Source: an uncultured Planctomycetaceae bacterium
GTDB taxonomy: Bacteria; Planctomycetota; Planctomycetia; Planctomycetales; Planctomycetaceae
Assembly (NCBI GenBank): GCA_903921605.1
Contig: CAIXQV010000305.1
Location: 1 to 5,486 of the forward strand
DNA length: 5,486 nucleotides
Reading direction: 5' to 3'
Shown one piece after another: positions 1 through 5,476 of this stretch; positions within the stretch are counted from its first letter, which is position 1, and each line of letters begins with the position of its first letter. The translations under genes were made by a program, and so were the position numbers. The notes below the pieces were generated by a model. It made no database searches. It was not told the origin of the DNA and worked only from the letters and a program-made list of their open reading frames with translations.

Positions 1-474
1 CAGTTTGACCAGCATGACCAGAAACGCCAGCAGCATGACATCCATCATGCTCCAGCGTCCCATGTGTTCCATCAGTTTGAGAGACGCAGCTTTGTGTCGC
101 CTGTGCAGAAACTCCAGCAGGCTCAGCTCCAGTAACAGGACAATTTTCGTCAGAGGAAATATGACAGAGAACAGCAGAACAACTCCGCCTACCAGCCAGT
201 TACCCTGCTTCAGCAAATCAATCGCGCCGCCCAGGATGCTGGATTGTTGCCGCATCCCCATCTTTTCGATTTCCAGAATGGGACACAGCACCGCCGGCCA
301 GAACAACACAAACGCTGCAACTGTCGCGGCAGCCGTGCGACTGGAGGTGGTGCGTCGACAGCCCGGTTTTGCAATAGCTGTTCCACAACGCGTGCAGCTC
401 GCAAGCTGGTGCGGTTGGAGTACCGGAATTTCGTGGATCAGACCACAGCAACGACACGCAAGATTCCTGCTCAT
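1..474 (-). CDS. PqiA-family inner-membrane protein, partial (N-terminal 158 residues; runs off left edge)
   Basis: Reading the minus strand from the ATG at 474-472 gives 158 open codons to base 1 with no stop, so the C-terminus lies outside the window. Residues 7-30 hold two cysteine pairs (C7-x-x-C10-G and C27-x-x-C30-G), as in the zinc ribbon at the start of a PqiA/LetA domain. Residues 48-68 form a hydrophobic segment with prolines (FWPAVLCPILEI). Residues 92-115 form a second segment, and a third begins after GRWSMMDV (139-146), a hallmark of the family (E. coli PqiA has GRWSMIDV at the equivalent place). PqiA/LetA proteins are inner-membrane partners of MCE proteins in lipid transport between membranes. 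An MCE (PqiB-like) gene might follow to the left, but this cannot be seen. The start is supported by an in-frame stop at 513-511 and a GGAG about 10 bases upstream. Family is fairly sure; orthology to pqiA itself is not, because E. coli PqiA has two such domains. Confidence 0.85.
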   Translation of the reverse strand, partial: MSRNLACRCCGLIHEIPVLQPHQLASCTRCGTAIAKPGCRRTTSSRTAAATVAAFVLFWPAVLCPILEIEKMGMRQQSSILGGAIDLLKQGNWLVGGVVLLFSVIFPLTKIVLLLELSLLEFLHRRHKAASLKLMEHMGRWSMMDVMLLAFLVMLVKL

Positions 475-807
475 CTCACGACGACTCCGGACTTCTGACA
501 GGTTTGACCGTTATGCGACCTTATCTCTTTTTGCCTCAGCTGACCCACATCCCTGCGAAGTGACCCATCGTAATGCGAATCGCGGCGGTATTTCGATCTT
601 GTATAGGGAGCGTCTGAAATGCCGTTGGCCTGAAGGACATCATACCATTAGCATGAGTGGTTTGAAGAAATGGGATACTCCCACTACAAACGCTCGAAGA
701 TAACGGTGTACTGGCCGTGTTCGACAAAACTGATGAGATGGCAGAAGCAAGGTTTCTGTAATCTGAAGCAACACGATCATTACGTCAAGAATGCAGGTCC
801 GGCCGAA
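475..807. other. Divergent intergenic spacer
   Basis: This spacer of about 330 bases separates the leftward PqiA-like gene from the rightward lipoprotein gene, so it should carry promoters for both. No convincing -35/-10 pair was found on either strand. The lipoprotein reading frame stays open upstream to an ATG at 670. The extra 46 residues that start would add are rich in Trp, Cys, His and Tyr and look untranslated. A set of short direct repeats lies at 505-578. Confidence 0.5.
505..578. repeat. Short direct repeats, possible operator
   Basis: TGACCCA occurs at 541-547 and again at 561-567, exactly 20 bp apart (about two helical turns). CGTTATGCGA at 509-518 recurs as CGTAATGCGA at 569-578, exactly 60 bp apart. 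At 505 and 561 the two words lie close together in the same order (TGACC then CGTWATGCGA). The block sits 30-105 bases upstream of the PqiA-like start and 230-300 bases upstream of the lipoprotein start. Spacing in near-whole helical turns suits a protein binding one face of the DNA. Chance is not excluded. Confidence 0.3.
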
Positions 808-2664
808 ATGAAATCGGGAAAGTTGGTCAGTGTGTTCACATCAATCAATGAATCCCGGGATCTGCGATCCGAACCTGTTGCCAACGCTGTGTTTTGGCAT
901 CAATTGAGCAGGATTCTGTTGTCTCAGATTCTCATCCTGATATGTACGCTGATTGCATCCGGCTGCCGAAATGAGGGAACACCAACTGTCACGTCGACCG
1001 ATGAAACCGCCTCGAAGCCAGAAATTGTTCAACGACTTTTTACCGATGTCACCGATTCCGCTGGATTGCGATTTCGTCATCGTGATGGCGAATCTGATAC
1101 CTACGAATTCCCCAGGTCCATGGGATCAGGCTGCGGCTTTCTGGATGCGAATGGTGACGGTCGACTCGACGTGCTACTTATCGATGGAGGAGAAAAAGTC
1201 AGCCCGGATAACTCAGGTCTGCTCGGTTTTTTGTACCTCCAGGAGAACGACGGTCGTTTCAAAGATTTTACCGAAGAAGCCGGACTCAAAGGGGCCGGCT
1301 ACGGAATGGGCCTTGCGGTCGGTGATATCGACAACGACGGTGACAACGACGTCTACATAACGAAGTATGGGCCTGATCAATTATTTCTGAATGATGGCAC
1401 TGGGCGATTCACAGATGTGTCTGAGTTGGCTGGAATTTCGAATCCACAATGGTCAACCGCTGCCGCATTTGTTGACCTGAACGCTGACGGCTGGCTGGAT
1501 ATTGTCGTGGCAAATTATGTCGACTATTTTCCTGGAACATTCTGCGCTGATGGAGCAGGGCGAGAAGAGTTTTGCGGGCCAAAGGATTTTTCCGGAGCAG
1601 CCAATCGGATCTTTATGAACCTTGGAGCCACGGACGACAACATGGTGTCTTTTTCTGATGCGTCGGGCGTTTCGGGCATGTCGGCGGCACCAGGAAAGAG
1701 TCTGGGGCTGGCCTGTCGGGACTTCGACGAAGACGGCGATGTTGACATTTTTGTCGCGAATGACGGTGAACCCAATCAACTTTGGATACAGACACCCGCT
1801 GGTTACGTTGATGAAGCCTTCCTGCGTGGTGTTGCCGTGAACCGTTTCGGCGAGGCGGAAGCAAATATGGGCACTTCAATCGCGGACTTTTCAAACGACG
1901 GGAGGATGGACCTGCTGGTGACGCACCTCTCCGGTGAAATGAACACAATCTGGGAAAGTAAATCTCCGGGACAATTTGTCGACCAGACATCACAGTATCA
2001 GATTGGACCAGCTAGTCTCGCTCAAACAGGTTTTGGTGTTGCCGCCGCCGATTTCAACTGCGACGGGATCACCGATATTGTCGTGGCAAATGGCAAAGTG
2101 AAACGAAATCGCCATACCTCTGGAACTGGAAGTGCGTTCTGGGAAGGCTACGCTGAGTACAATCAGGTCTTCCTTGGACAAGGCTCCAGTTTCCGCGAGG
2201 CCAGGGACGAACCTCCGGGAATAACCTCGACTAAAGGAGTCTACCGCGGACTCGCAACTGGCGACTATGACCAGGATGGTGACCTGGATTTACTGGTGAC
2301 GGAAATCGGGGGCGCCGCCAGAATCTTTCGGAACGATTCTGACCGCAGTGGGCATTGGCTGGAGATTGTTCCGATGGATTCGAGTCGGCGGCGAGTCGCC
2401 TTTGGCGCGAAAGTCGTTGTGAAGAGCAGCGAAAAAGCATGGGTGTCGGAATTGTTGCCTCACCTTAGCTATCTGAGTAGTTCGGAGCCGATTGTCCATG
2501 TTGGTCTGGGACATGTTTCTGAGCTGGCTGGCATCGTGGTCCAATGGCCGGGCGAAGCAGGTTTTGAGGAAGAATTTTCGGCGCCTCGGGTTGATACCAG
2601 GGTGATCCTGACCATGGGATCGGGAGTTCGTCGCGAATCAGCTGTAAAGAATGAACCCCAATGA
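808..2664 (+). CDS. CRTAC1-like lipoprotein: FG-GAP/VCBS beta-propeller with ASPIC/UnbV domain
   Basis: The product is 618 residues from the ATG at 808. A hydrophobic segment ends in IASGC with the lipidated cysteine at C53, so a lipid-anchored extracytoplasmic protein is predicted. Seven loops of the D-x-[DN]-x-D-G-x-x-D type follow at residues 113-121, 173-181, 223-231, 305-313, 360-368, 415-423 and 486-494 (for example DANGDGRLD, DIDNDGDND, DYDQDGDLD). These are FG-GAP/VCBS calcium-binding repeats, and seven fit a seven-bladed propeller. A cysteine pair (C246, C256, the second in FCGP) interrupts the propeller. Residues about 515-600 match ASPIC/UnbV (GHWLEIVP, then FGAKVVVKS, VGLGHV, VVQWPG). 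No enzymatic role is known for such proteins; adhesion or scaffolding is the usual guess. Start is uncertain: ATG 670 adds 46 unlikely residues, while GTG 889 would give a compact 25-residue signal peptide but has no visible ribosome site. The stop overlaps the next gene. Confidence 0.9.
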   Translation: MKSGKLVSVFTSINESRDLRSEPVANAVFWHQLSRILLSQILILICTLIASGCRNEGTPTVTSTDETASKPEIVQRLFTDVTDSAGLRFRHRDGESDTYEFPRSMGSGCGFLDANGDGRLDVLLIDGGEKVSPDNSGLLGFLYLQENDGRFKDFTEEAGLKGAGYGMGLAVGDIDNDGDNDVYITKYGPDQLFLNDGTGRFTDVSELAGISNPQWSTAAAFVDLNADGWLDIVVANYVDYFPGTFCADGAGREEFCGPKDFSGAANRIFMNLGATDDNMVSFSDASGVSGMSAAPGKSLGLACRDFDEDGDVDIFVANDGEPNQLWIQTPAGYVDEAFLRGVAVNRFGEAEANMGTSIADFSNDGRMDLLVTHLSGEMNTIWESKSPGQFVDQTSQYQIGPASLAQTGFGVAAADFNCDGITDIVVANGKVKRNRHTSGTGSAFWEGYAEYNQVFLGQGSSFREARDEPPGITSTKGVYRGLATGDYDQDGDLDLLVTEIGGAARIFRNDSDRSGHWLEIVPMDSSRRRVAFGAKVVVKSSEKAWVSELLPHLSYLSSSEPIVHVGLGHVSELAGIVVQWPGEAGFEEEFSAPRVDTRVILTMGSGVRRESAVKNEPQ

Positions 2665-3953
2665 TGGAAACATGTTCGCGACCAAAACTGTACAGGAGGC
2701 GGGCTCTTCTGATCACGGCATTAATATGCGTTGCGGTCGGCGCCGTCGGTGCAAAGCTGGCATGGCAGCAACCATTCTCCACCACTTTCCCTCCGGATTT
2801 TTTTCCCGACGGTATCTCCGAATCGCTGCGATCTGATCTGATCGACGCACAACAGAGAGTCGTGCGAAATCCAACGGCGGCCTCGTGGGGCGCGATGGGC
2901 GAGTTATGTATGGCACACGAGTTATTGCCGCAGGCAATGTGGTGTTTCAAGAAGGCCTCTGACGACAACCCTGACAAACCCAGATGGATCTACCTCCAGG
3001 GGGTGATTGCTGAGGAGGTCGATATCGCGCAAGCTGTCGAGGCCTATCAACACGTTGCGAAGCTGGATTCGTCGTCACCTCCGCTATATCTGCGGTTAGG
3101 AAAAGTGCAGGCGAGATCAGGTTCTTTTATTGAGGCAGAAAACGCATACCAAACGGCGTCGAAACTGACGAACGGTCACCCTCTGGTGTTGAAGTCGATC
3201 GCACAACTCCTGGCGATGCAGGGGAAGGTGGATGAAGCAACTGAAATGTATCGGCAGTTGTTAGGTGATGATCGCTCGGGACACGACGTCCTGCTGGACG
3301 CAAAGCAATGGTTCGCGCGATACTCTATCAAAGATGTAAATGCCGGTCTGGAAAAAAAACTTCAGGAACGCCCCGCGGCGACCGAGCCACTGGAAGAACC
3401 GTGGTTCAGTGGTGTTATGGCTCGCATGCCGAAGGCTCCCATGATCGCCGCTCAGGCTGGCGCTCTGGCAACCGGGCAGCAGTATGATGCAGCGTTAAGG
3501 CTTTATGACCAGTTGGTAAGTACAGAAAGTCGCAACTCCCGTTCTCATGCGTTTCGTGCCATGGTCCTCATGAATGCCGGAGATGCAGACCGCGCGTTAG
3601 AGGAGATCATTCGTGTCAGCAAATTGTTTCCCGGTGATGCACTGGTCTGGACCTGCAAAGCGGCCATTGAGGCAAGAAGAGCAGATTACCAGTCCGCTAC
3701 GAATTCCCTGAAAATGGCTGTCAGCTTGAAGCCCGACTATATTGAGGCTCATCGCGCTCTCCTGATGATCTATCAAGTCCGAAAAATGACTCCGGATGTG
3801 GTAGCTCAGTACAAAACACTGTTGACACTGACGCCAGGCGACCCCACTCTCAAAATGGAATACGACATGTTTCTGTCGGGGAAAAATCCATCGGGGGCAG
3901 GAGACCAATCACAGAAGACTCGACACGCCGAGGAGGTCCCCGAAAAGAATTAA
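2661..3953 (+). CDS. Membrane-anchored tetratricopeptide repeat (TPR) protein
   Basis: The product has 430 residues. A basic start (RPKLYRRR) leads into one transmembrane helix at about residues 14-35, predicted to anchor the protein with the rest outside the cytoplasm; an uncleaved signal anchor fits better than a cleaved signal. TPR-like helical pairs occur in two groups. The first is at about 73-104, 107-137, 141-171 and 174-204; the second is at about 260-291, 294-326, 327-359 and 361-394. They carry typical A-x-x-x-Y/L spacing (GKVDEATEMYRQLL, YDAALRLYDQLV). A linker at 205-259 splits the groups, and the last 25 residues are polar and probably disordered. TPRs bind other proteins, so a scaffold role is likely but the partner is unknown. 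The ATG at 2661 overlaps the upstream stop as ATGA; a second ATG at 2664 is nearly equivalent. No strong ribosome site precedes it, which fits translational coupling to the lipoprotein gene. Confidence 0.9.
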   Translation: MMETCSRPKLYRRRALLITALICVAVGAVGAKLAWQQPFSTTFPPDFFPDGISESLRSDLIDAQQRVVRNPTAASWGAMGELCMAHELLPQAMWCFKKASDDNPDKPRWIYLQGVIAEEVDIAQAVEAYQHVAKLDSSSPPLYLRLGKVQARSGSFIEAENAYQTASKLTNGHPLVLKSIAQLLAMQGKVDEATEMYRQLLGDDRSGHDVLLDAKQWFARYSIKDVNAGLEKKLQERPAATEPLEEPWFSGVMARMPKAPMIAAQAGALATGQQYDAALRLYDQLVSTESRNSRSHAFRAMVLMNAGDADRALEEIIRVSKLFPGDALVWTCKAAIEARRADYQSATNSLKMAVSLKPDYIEAHRALLMIYQVRKMTPDVVAQYKTLLTLTPGDPTLKMEYDMFLSGKNPSGAGDQSQKTRHAEEVPEKN

Positions 3954-4005
3954 CCAGCGTATTTATCTGGACAGCGTCATCTTCAAGAAAACCATGAAGA
4001 CAAAT

Positions 4006-4057
4006 ACGAAGCACTAGCGCGTGAATGAGCCGTAAAGTGTTCACTCGCGCGCTTCGT
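4006..4057 (+). terminator. Imperfect inverted repeat after the TPR gene, possible terminator
   Basis: ACGAAGC at 4006-4012 pairs with GCTTCGT at 4051-4057. Inside it, GCGC and GTGAA pair with TTCAC and GCGC across small bulges, leaving a loop of about 14 bases. It starts 53 bases after the TPR stop codon. No T-run follows, so it may be an mRNA 3' end stabiliser or a dispersed palindrome rather than an intrinsic terminator. Confidence 0.35.
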
Positions 4058-4163
4058 AGTTGTAAGAAAGCCGAAGCTGGCGGTGTCCAATCAAACACAC
4101 CCGCAATTGCGTGAGATCAGCGGCAGATTCTCCCACGATCTTCTTGTCGGGGCATGATTCAGA

Positions 4164-4202
4164 GCAGTCAATTGGTTAAGTGTCTATGTTGACGCTTTTT
4201 TT
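4164..4202 (+). terminator. Candidate Rho-independent terminator
   Basis: GC-A-GTCAA at 4164-4171 pairs with TTGACGC at 4189-4195 (7 bp with one bulged A). It is followed directly by seven T residues at 4196-4202. The loop is long (17 bases), which weakens the call. It lies about 210 bases past the TPR stop codon, on the strand expected for ending the lipoprotein-TPR transcript. Confidence 0.4.
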
Positions 4203-4227
4203 CGAACAGGCGGCGCCGACGTGATCT

Positions 4228-4403
4228 GACAATCACTGACGGCAACGCACTTGTTGAATCTGCATGTTTTGTATGGTGTGACAAGCGGAGCGCGGGTAAA
4301 CCATTTTTGCTGCCATTTGGTTTGCCCGCATTCACCGCAGCGAACTTGCCCCCTACCGGCTGTCCCATCTTGAATCAATTCGCCGCCGTGGACAATCAGT
4401 GAC
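4228..4403. repeat. Spaced direct repeat GACAATCASTGAC
   Basis: GACAATCACTGAC at 4228-4240 recurs as GACAATCAGTGAC at 4391-4403, matching 12 of 13 bases with starts 163 bp apart. The interval contains the 12-bp hairpin at 4292-4329. It could mark the ends of an old small insertion, two protein sites, or chance. Confidence 0.3.
4292..4329 (+). repeat. Strong 12-bp hairpin
   Basis: GCGGGTAAACCA at 4292-4303 pairs with TGGTTTGCCCGC at 4318-4329. Eleven pairs are Watson-Crick and one is a T-G wobble (4297 with 4324) that would pair only in plus-strand RNA. The loop is 14 bases. No T-run follows on the plus strand, so it is not a standard terminator. It may be a structured RNA element or a dispersed palindrome. 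Confidence 0.5.
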
Positions 4404-4564
4404 CTTTGAAGCGGATTTCAGAACTGCCGCAAACTGACTACTACCGTTATCCAGACGCTTTTTCCATTTGGCTGGATGCAAGCAAAAACCCGCTTTCCAT
4501 ATACCTACATTCGCACTCAAATCCTCCGAACTGCTGACCACGACTTGATCCAGGTGTTCCTGAA

Positions 4565-4592
4565 TTGAATCGGACTTACACTCTGTTAAAAT
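4565..4592 (+). promoter_or_regulatory. Candidate sigma70-type promoter of the small lipoprotein gene
   Basis: TTGAAT at 4565-4570 and TAAAAT at 4587-4592 are separated by 16 bases. They match the -35 and -10 consensus at 4 of 6 and 5 of 6 positions. Transcription would start near 4599, giving a leader of about 55 bases before the ATG at 4654. Confidence 0.4.
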
Positions 4593-4597
4593 CTCAG

Positions 4598-4622
4598 GGT
4601 GGCAGAAACGTTGCTGCCAACC
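4598..4622 (+). promoter_or_regulatory. Leader hairpin upstream of the small lipoprotein gene
   Basis: TGGCAG at 4600-4605 pairs with CTGCCA at 4614-4619 around an 8-base loop. GG/CC can extend the stem past one bulged A. It would lie at the extreme 5' end of the predicted mRNA, where a hairpin commonly protects from decay. No known riboswitch is recognised. Confidence 0.3.
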
Positions 4623-4653
4623 ACATTTCCAATTCAGATCTGGAGAGTTTTTG

Positions 4654-4833
4654 ATGAAGAATACTTCCTGCTTGTTGGTGTTTGCTTTGATCATGGGTTG
4701 TGGAGGGGCAGACCAGGAGGCTCCGACTCCTGAGAAAGAGGCTGAAATGAAAGCAACTATGGACGCAGAAATGCAGAAAATGACTGGACAAATGCAGAAG
4801 CCGCCCGGGACTCCGAATGCAAAGACTCCGTAG
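4654..4833 (+). CDS. Small predicted lipoprotein (59 residues), Met-patterned helix
   Basis: The signal peptide MKNTSCLLVFALIMGC ends in a lipobox-like LIMGC (C16; the Met at -2 is slightly unusual), so the mature protein is a 44-residue lipid-anchored peptide. It starts CGG, has an acidic, proline-containing linker (residues 19-27), a likely charged helix from about 27 to 48, and a Pro-rich tail (50-59). Methionines at 32, 36, 40, 43 and 47 have 4-4-3-4 spacing and would form one stripe on a helix. ATG 4654 is chosen over the adjoining TTG 4651 because GGAG at 4642-4645 lies 8 bases before it. A promoter candidate sits at 4565. No named family is recognised. Tiny lipoproteins of this kind are common in planctomycetes, and their roles are mostly unknown. 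The opposite strand is also open here, but its hydrophobic, Cys- and Ser-rich product looks like the antisense of this gene. Confidence 0.7.
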   Translation: MKNTSCLLVFALIMGCGGADQEAPTPEKEAEMKATMDAEMQKMTGQMQKPPGTPNAKTP

Positions 4834-4900
4834 AATGACGCTACGATCAAAGCAACCGATGGCGAATTGAGTCTGATTCAAACTAAGACCTGCCAATAAG

Positions 4901-4939
4901 GAACTCGCCTTATGATGGACTTACGTCATAAGCGAGCTC
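4901..4939 (+). terminator. Hairpin 67 bases after the small lipoprotein gene
   Basis: GAACTCGCCTTATGA at 4901-4915 pairs with TCATAAGCGAGCTC at 4926-4939, with one bulged C and one mismatch, around a 10-base loop. It is the first strong hairpin after the small lipoprotein stop and may end that transcript. No T-run follows, so an intrinsic terminator is not certain. Confidence 0.4.
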
Positions 4940-5020
4940 CGGGCATTGCGGTGTATTCCCCGGCCAATCCCCATTGTACTCGCGACATTCTGGAGTTTGA
5001 CAGGATATCGCAGCGTTGCC

Positions 5021-5047
5021 CGCCGACTAGAATAATAATGGTCGGCG
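5021..5047. repeat. 7-bp perfect hairpin with AT-rich loop
   Basis: CGCCGAC at 5021-5027 pairs with GTCGGCG at 5041-5047. The 13-base loop is almost all A and T (TAGAATAATAATG). It could be a hairpin in RNA or a protein site with two half-sites. No adjacent gene tells which. Confidence 0.4.
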
Positions 5048-5110
5048 CTTGTAGCGGACGGAGGAAACTTTGGTCCTCGGTTCTCATCGCGTTTTGCAAT
5101 CACGATAGCC

Positions 5111-5172
5111 ATGGGCGAATGGGAATTTGGGCGATTGCCCATTCCATAATTCCGGCACGCCTTCCGGAATTA
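5111..5172. repeat. Tandem hairpins
   Basis: Two stems sit side by side. In the first, ATGGGCGA (5111-5118) can pair with TTGCCCAT (5135-5142) using one G-T pair, or alternatively GAATGGG (5117-5123) with CCCATTC (5138-5144). In the second, TAATTCCGG (5147-5155) pairs perfectly with CCGGAATTA (5164-5172) around an 8-base loop. The two foldings of the first stem exclude each other. Confidence 0.5.
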
Positions 5173-5308
5173 CCTGCCGCCAAGCCCGCTCTCAACGCTT
5201 TCTTTTCTCGGCTGGCCTCGCGCCCCAGCTCCCAATGGCACTTGGTGTGCGTCAAGAGTGGCAGGCACAGCCCGCGTGCCGTCCGCCTTATCAGCGATTT
5301 TCAGGGCC

Positions 5309-5457
5309 AGTGTAGTGTCTCTCAAATTCCTTCGTTTAACCCGTGGCCGACAGGCCAGGCGTTTTCTGCTCCCGGCCTGTCGGCACGGGCTAAACGAAGG
5401 CAAAACAATACCAAACACCCTGTTCTATAAGATCCCATCTGAGAGAGACACTACACT
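5309..5457. mobile_element. 149-bp composite palindromic element, MITE-like
   Basis: AGTGTAGTGTCTCTC at 5309-5323 is the exact reverse complement of GAGAGACACTACACT at 5443-5457 (15 bp), forming terminal inverted repeats. Nested inside, 5329-5356 pairs with 5374-5400. CCTTCGTTTA, CCCGTG and CCGACAGGCC on the left match the right arm exactly, apart from one A-C mismatch (5339/5390) and one bulged G (5346), around a 17-base loop. No protein is encoded. AGGGC occurs at 5458-5462 just outside the right end and at 5303-5307 one base outside the left end, a possible 5-bp target duplication. The form fits a non-autonomous miniature transposon or a dispersed palindromic repeat. Mobility itself is inferred, since only one copy is visible. 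Confidence 0.5.
5329..5400. repeat. Long hairpin, about 26 bp of stem
   Basis: This is the inner stem of the 149-bp element: 10 + 6 + 10 paired bases interrupted by one mismatch and one bulge, closing a loop at 5357-5373. Stems this long can extrude as cruciforms or form stable RNA hairpins from either strand. No T-run follows on the plus strand and no A-run precedes it, so termination is not the obvious role. Confidence 0.75.
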
Positions 5458-5459
5458 AG

Positions 5460-5476
5460 GGCACTCGGAAAGTGCC
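5460..5476 (+). terminator. Small hairpin at the right edge
   Basis: GGCACT at 5460-5465 pairs with AGTGCC at 5471-5476 around a 5-base loop, followed by the T-rich TGTTACTTTC up to the window end. It starts two bases past the right end of the 149-bp element, so it may be part of a larger repeat unit. The T-tract is weak and no gene on this strand ends close by. Confidence 0.3.

Larger units (their letters stand above)
3954..4653. other. Gene-poor intergenic region
   Basis: About 700 bases lie between the TPR gene and the small lipoprotein gene. No reading frame here has a credible start, ribosome site and composition together. No tRNA-like T-loop or rRNA motif was seen. The region holds two terminator candidates (4006-4057, 4164-4202), a 10-bp perfect palindrome CGCAATTGCG at 4102-4111, a near-perfect hairpin at 4292-4329, a spaced direct repeat at 4228-4240 and 4391-4403, and a promoter candidate at 4565-4592. 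Confidence 0.6.

Noticed and set aside
5..703. Long open frame on the plus strand (232 residues)
   Set aside because: It is antisense to the PqiA-like gene and runs on through the spacer. The product is rich in Arg, Ser and Thr and shows no domain, whereas the minus strand gives clear PqiA motifs.
2465..2977. 170-residue open frame on the minus strand
   Set aside because: It is antisense to the end of the lipoprotein gene and the start of the TPR gene, both of which have clear domains.
4102..4111. Perfect 10-bp palindrome CGCAATTGCG
   Set aside because: A 10-bp palindrome is not rare by chance in 5 kb, it has no gene start close by, and no regulator is suggested.
4184..4378. 64-residue minus-strand frame with CGEC and other cysteines, resembling a zinc ribbon
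   Set aside because: It starts with TTG, has no ribosome site, contains the 4292-4329 hairpin, and the cysteine spacing after the first pair matches no family I know. A decayed zinc-ribbon fragment is possible but unsupported.
4353..4850. 165-residue open frame on the minus strand
   Set aside because: It lies over the small lipoprotein gene and its leader. The hydrophobic, Cys/Ser-rich start is what the antisense of a Lys/Glu/Met-rich gene yields, no ribosome site was seen, and the plus-strand gene has a strong one.
5170..5418. 82-residue Arg-rich open frame on the minus strand
   Set aside because: It passes through the inner long hairpin, so much of its sequence is set by the palindrome. 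No ribosome site or domain was seen.
4912..5430. 172-residue open frame on the plus strand with AAGGA about 9 bases before its ATG
   Set aside because: Its start lies inside the 4901-4939 hairpin, and it reads through the 9-bp hairpin and most of the 149-bp palindromic element. Composition (Arg, Ser, Pro, Cys, Trp) looks random and no domain is visible.
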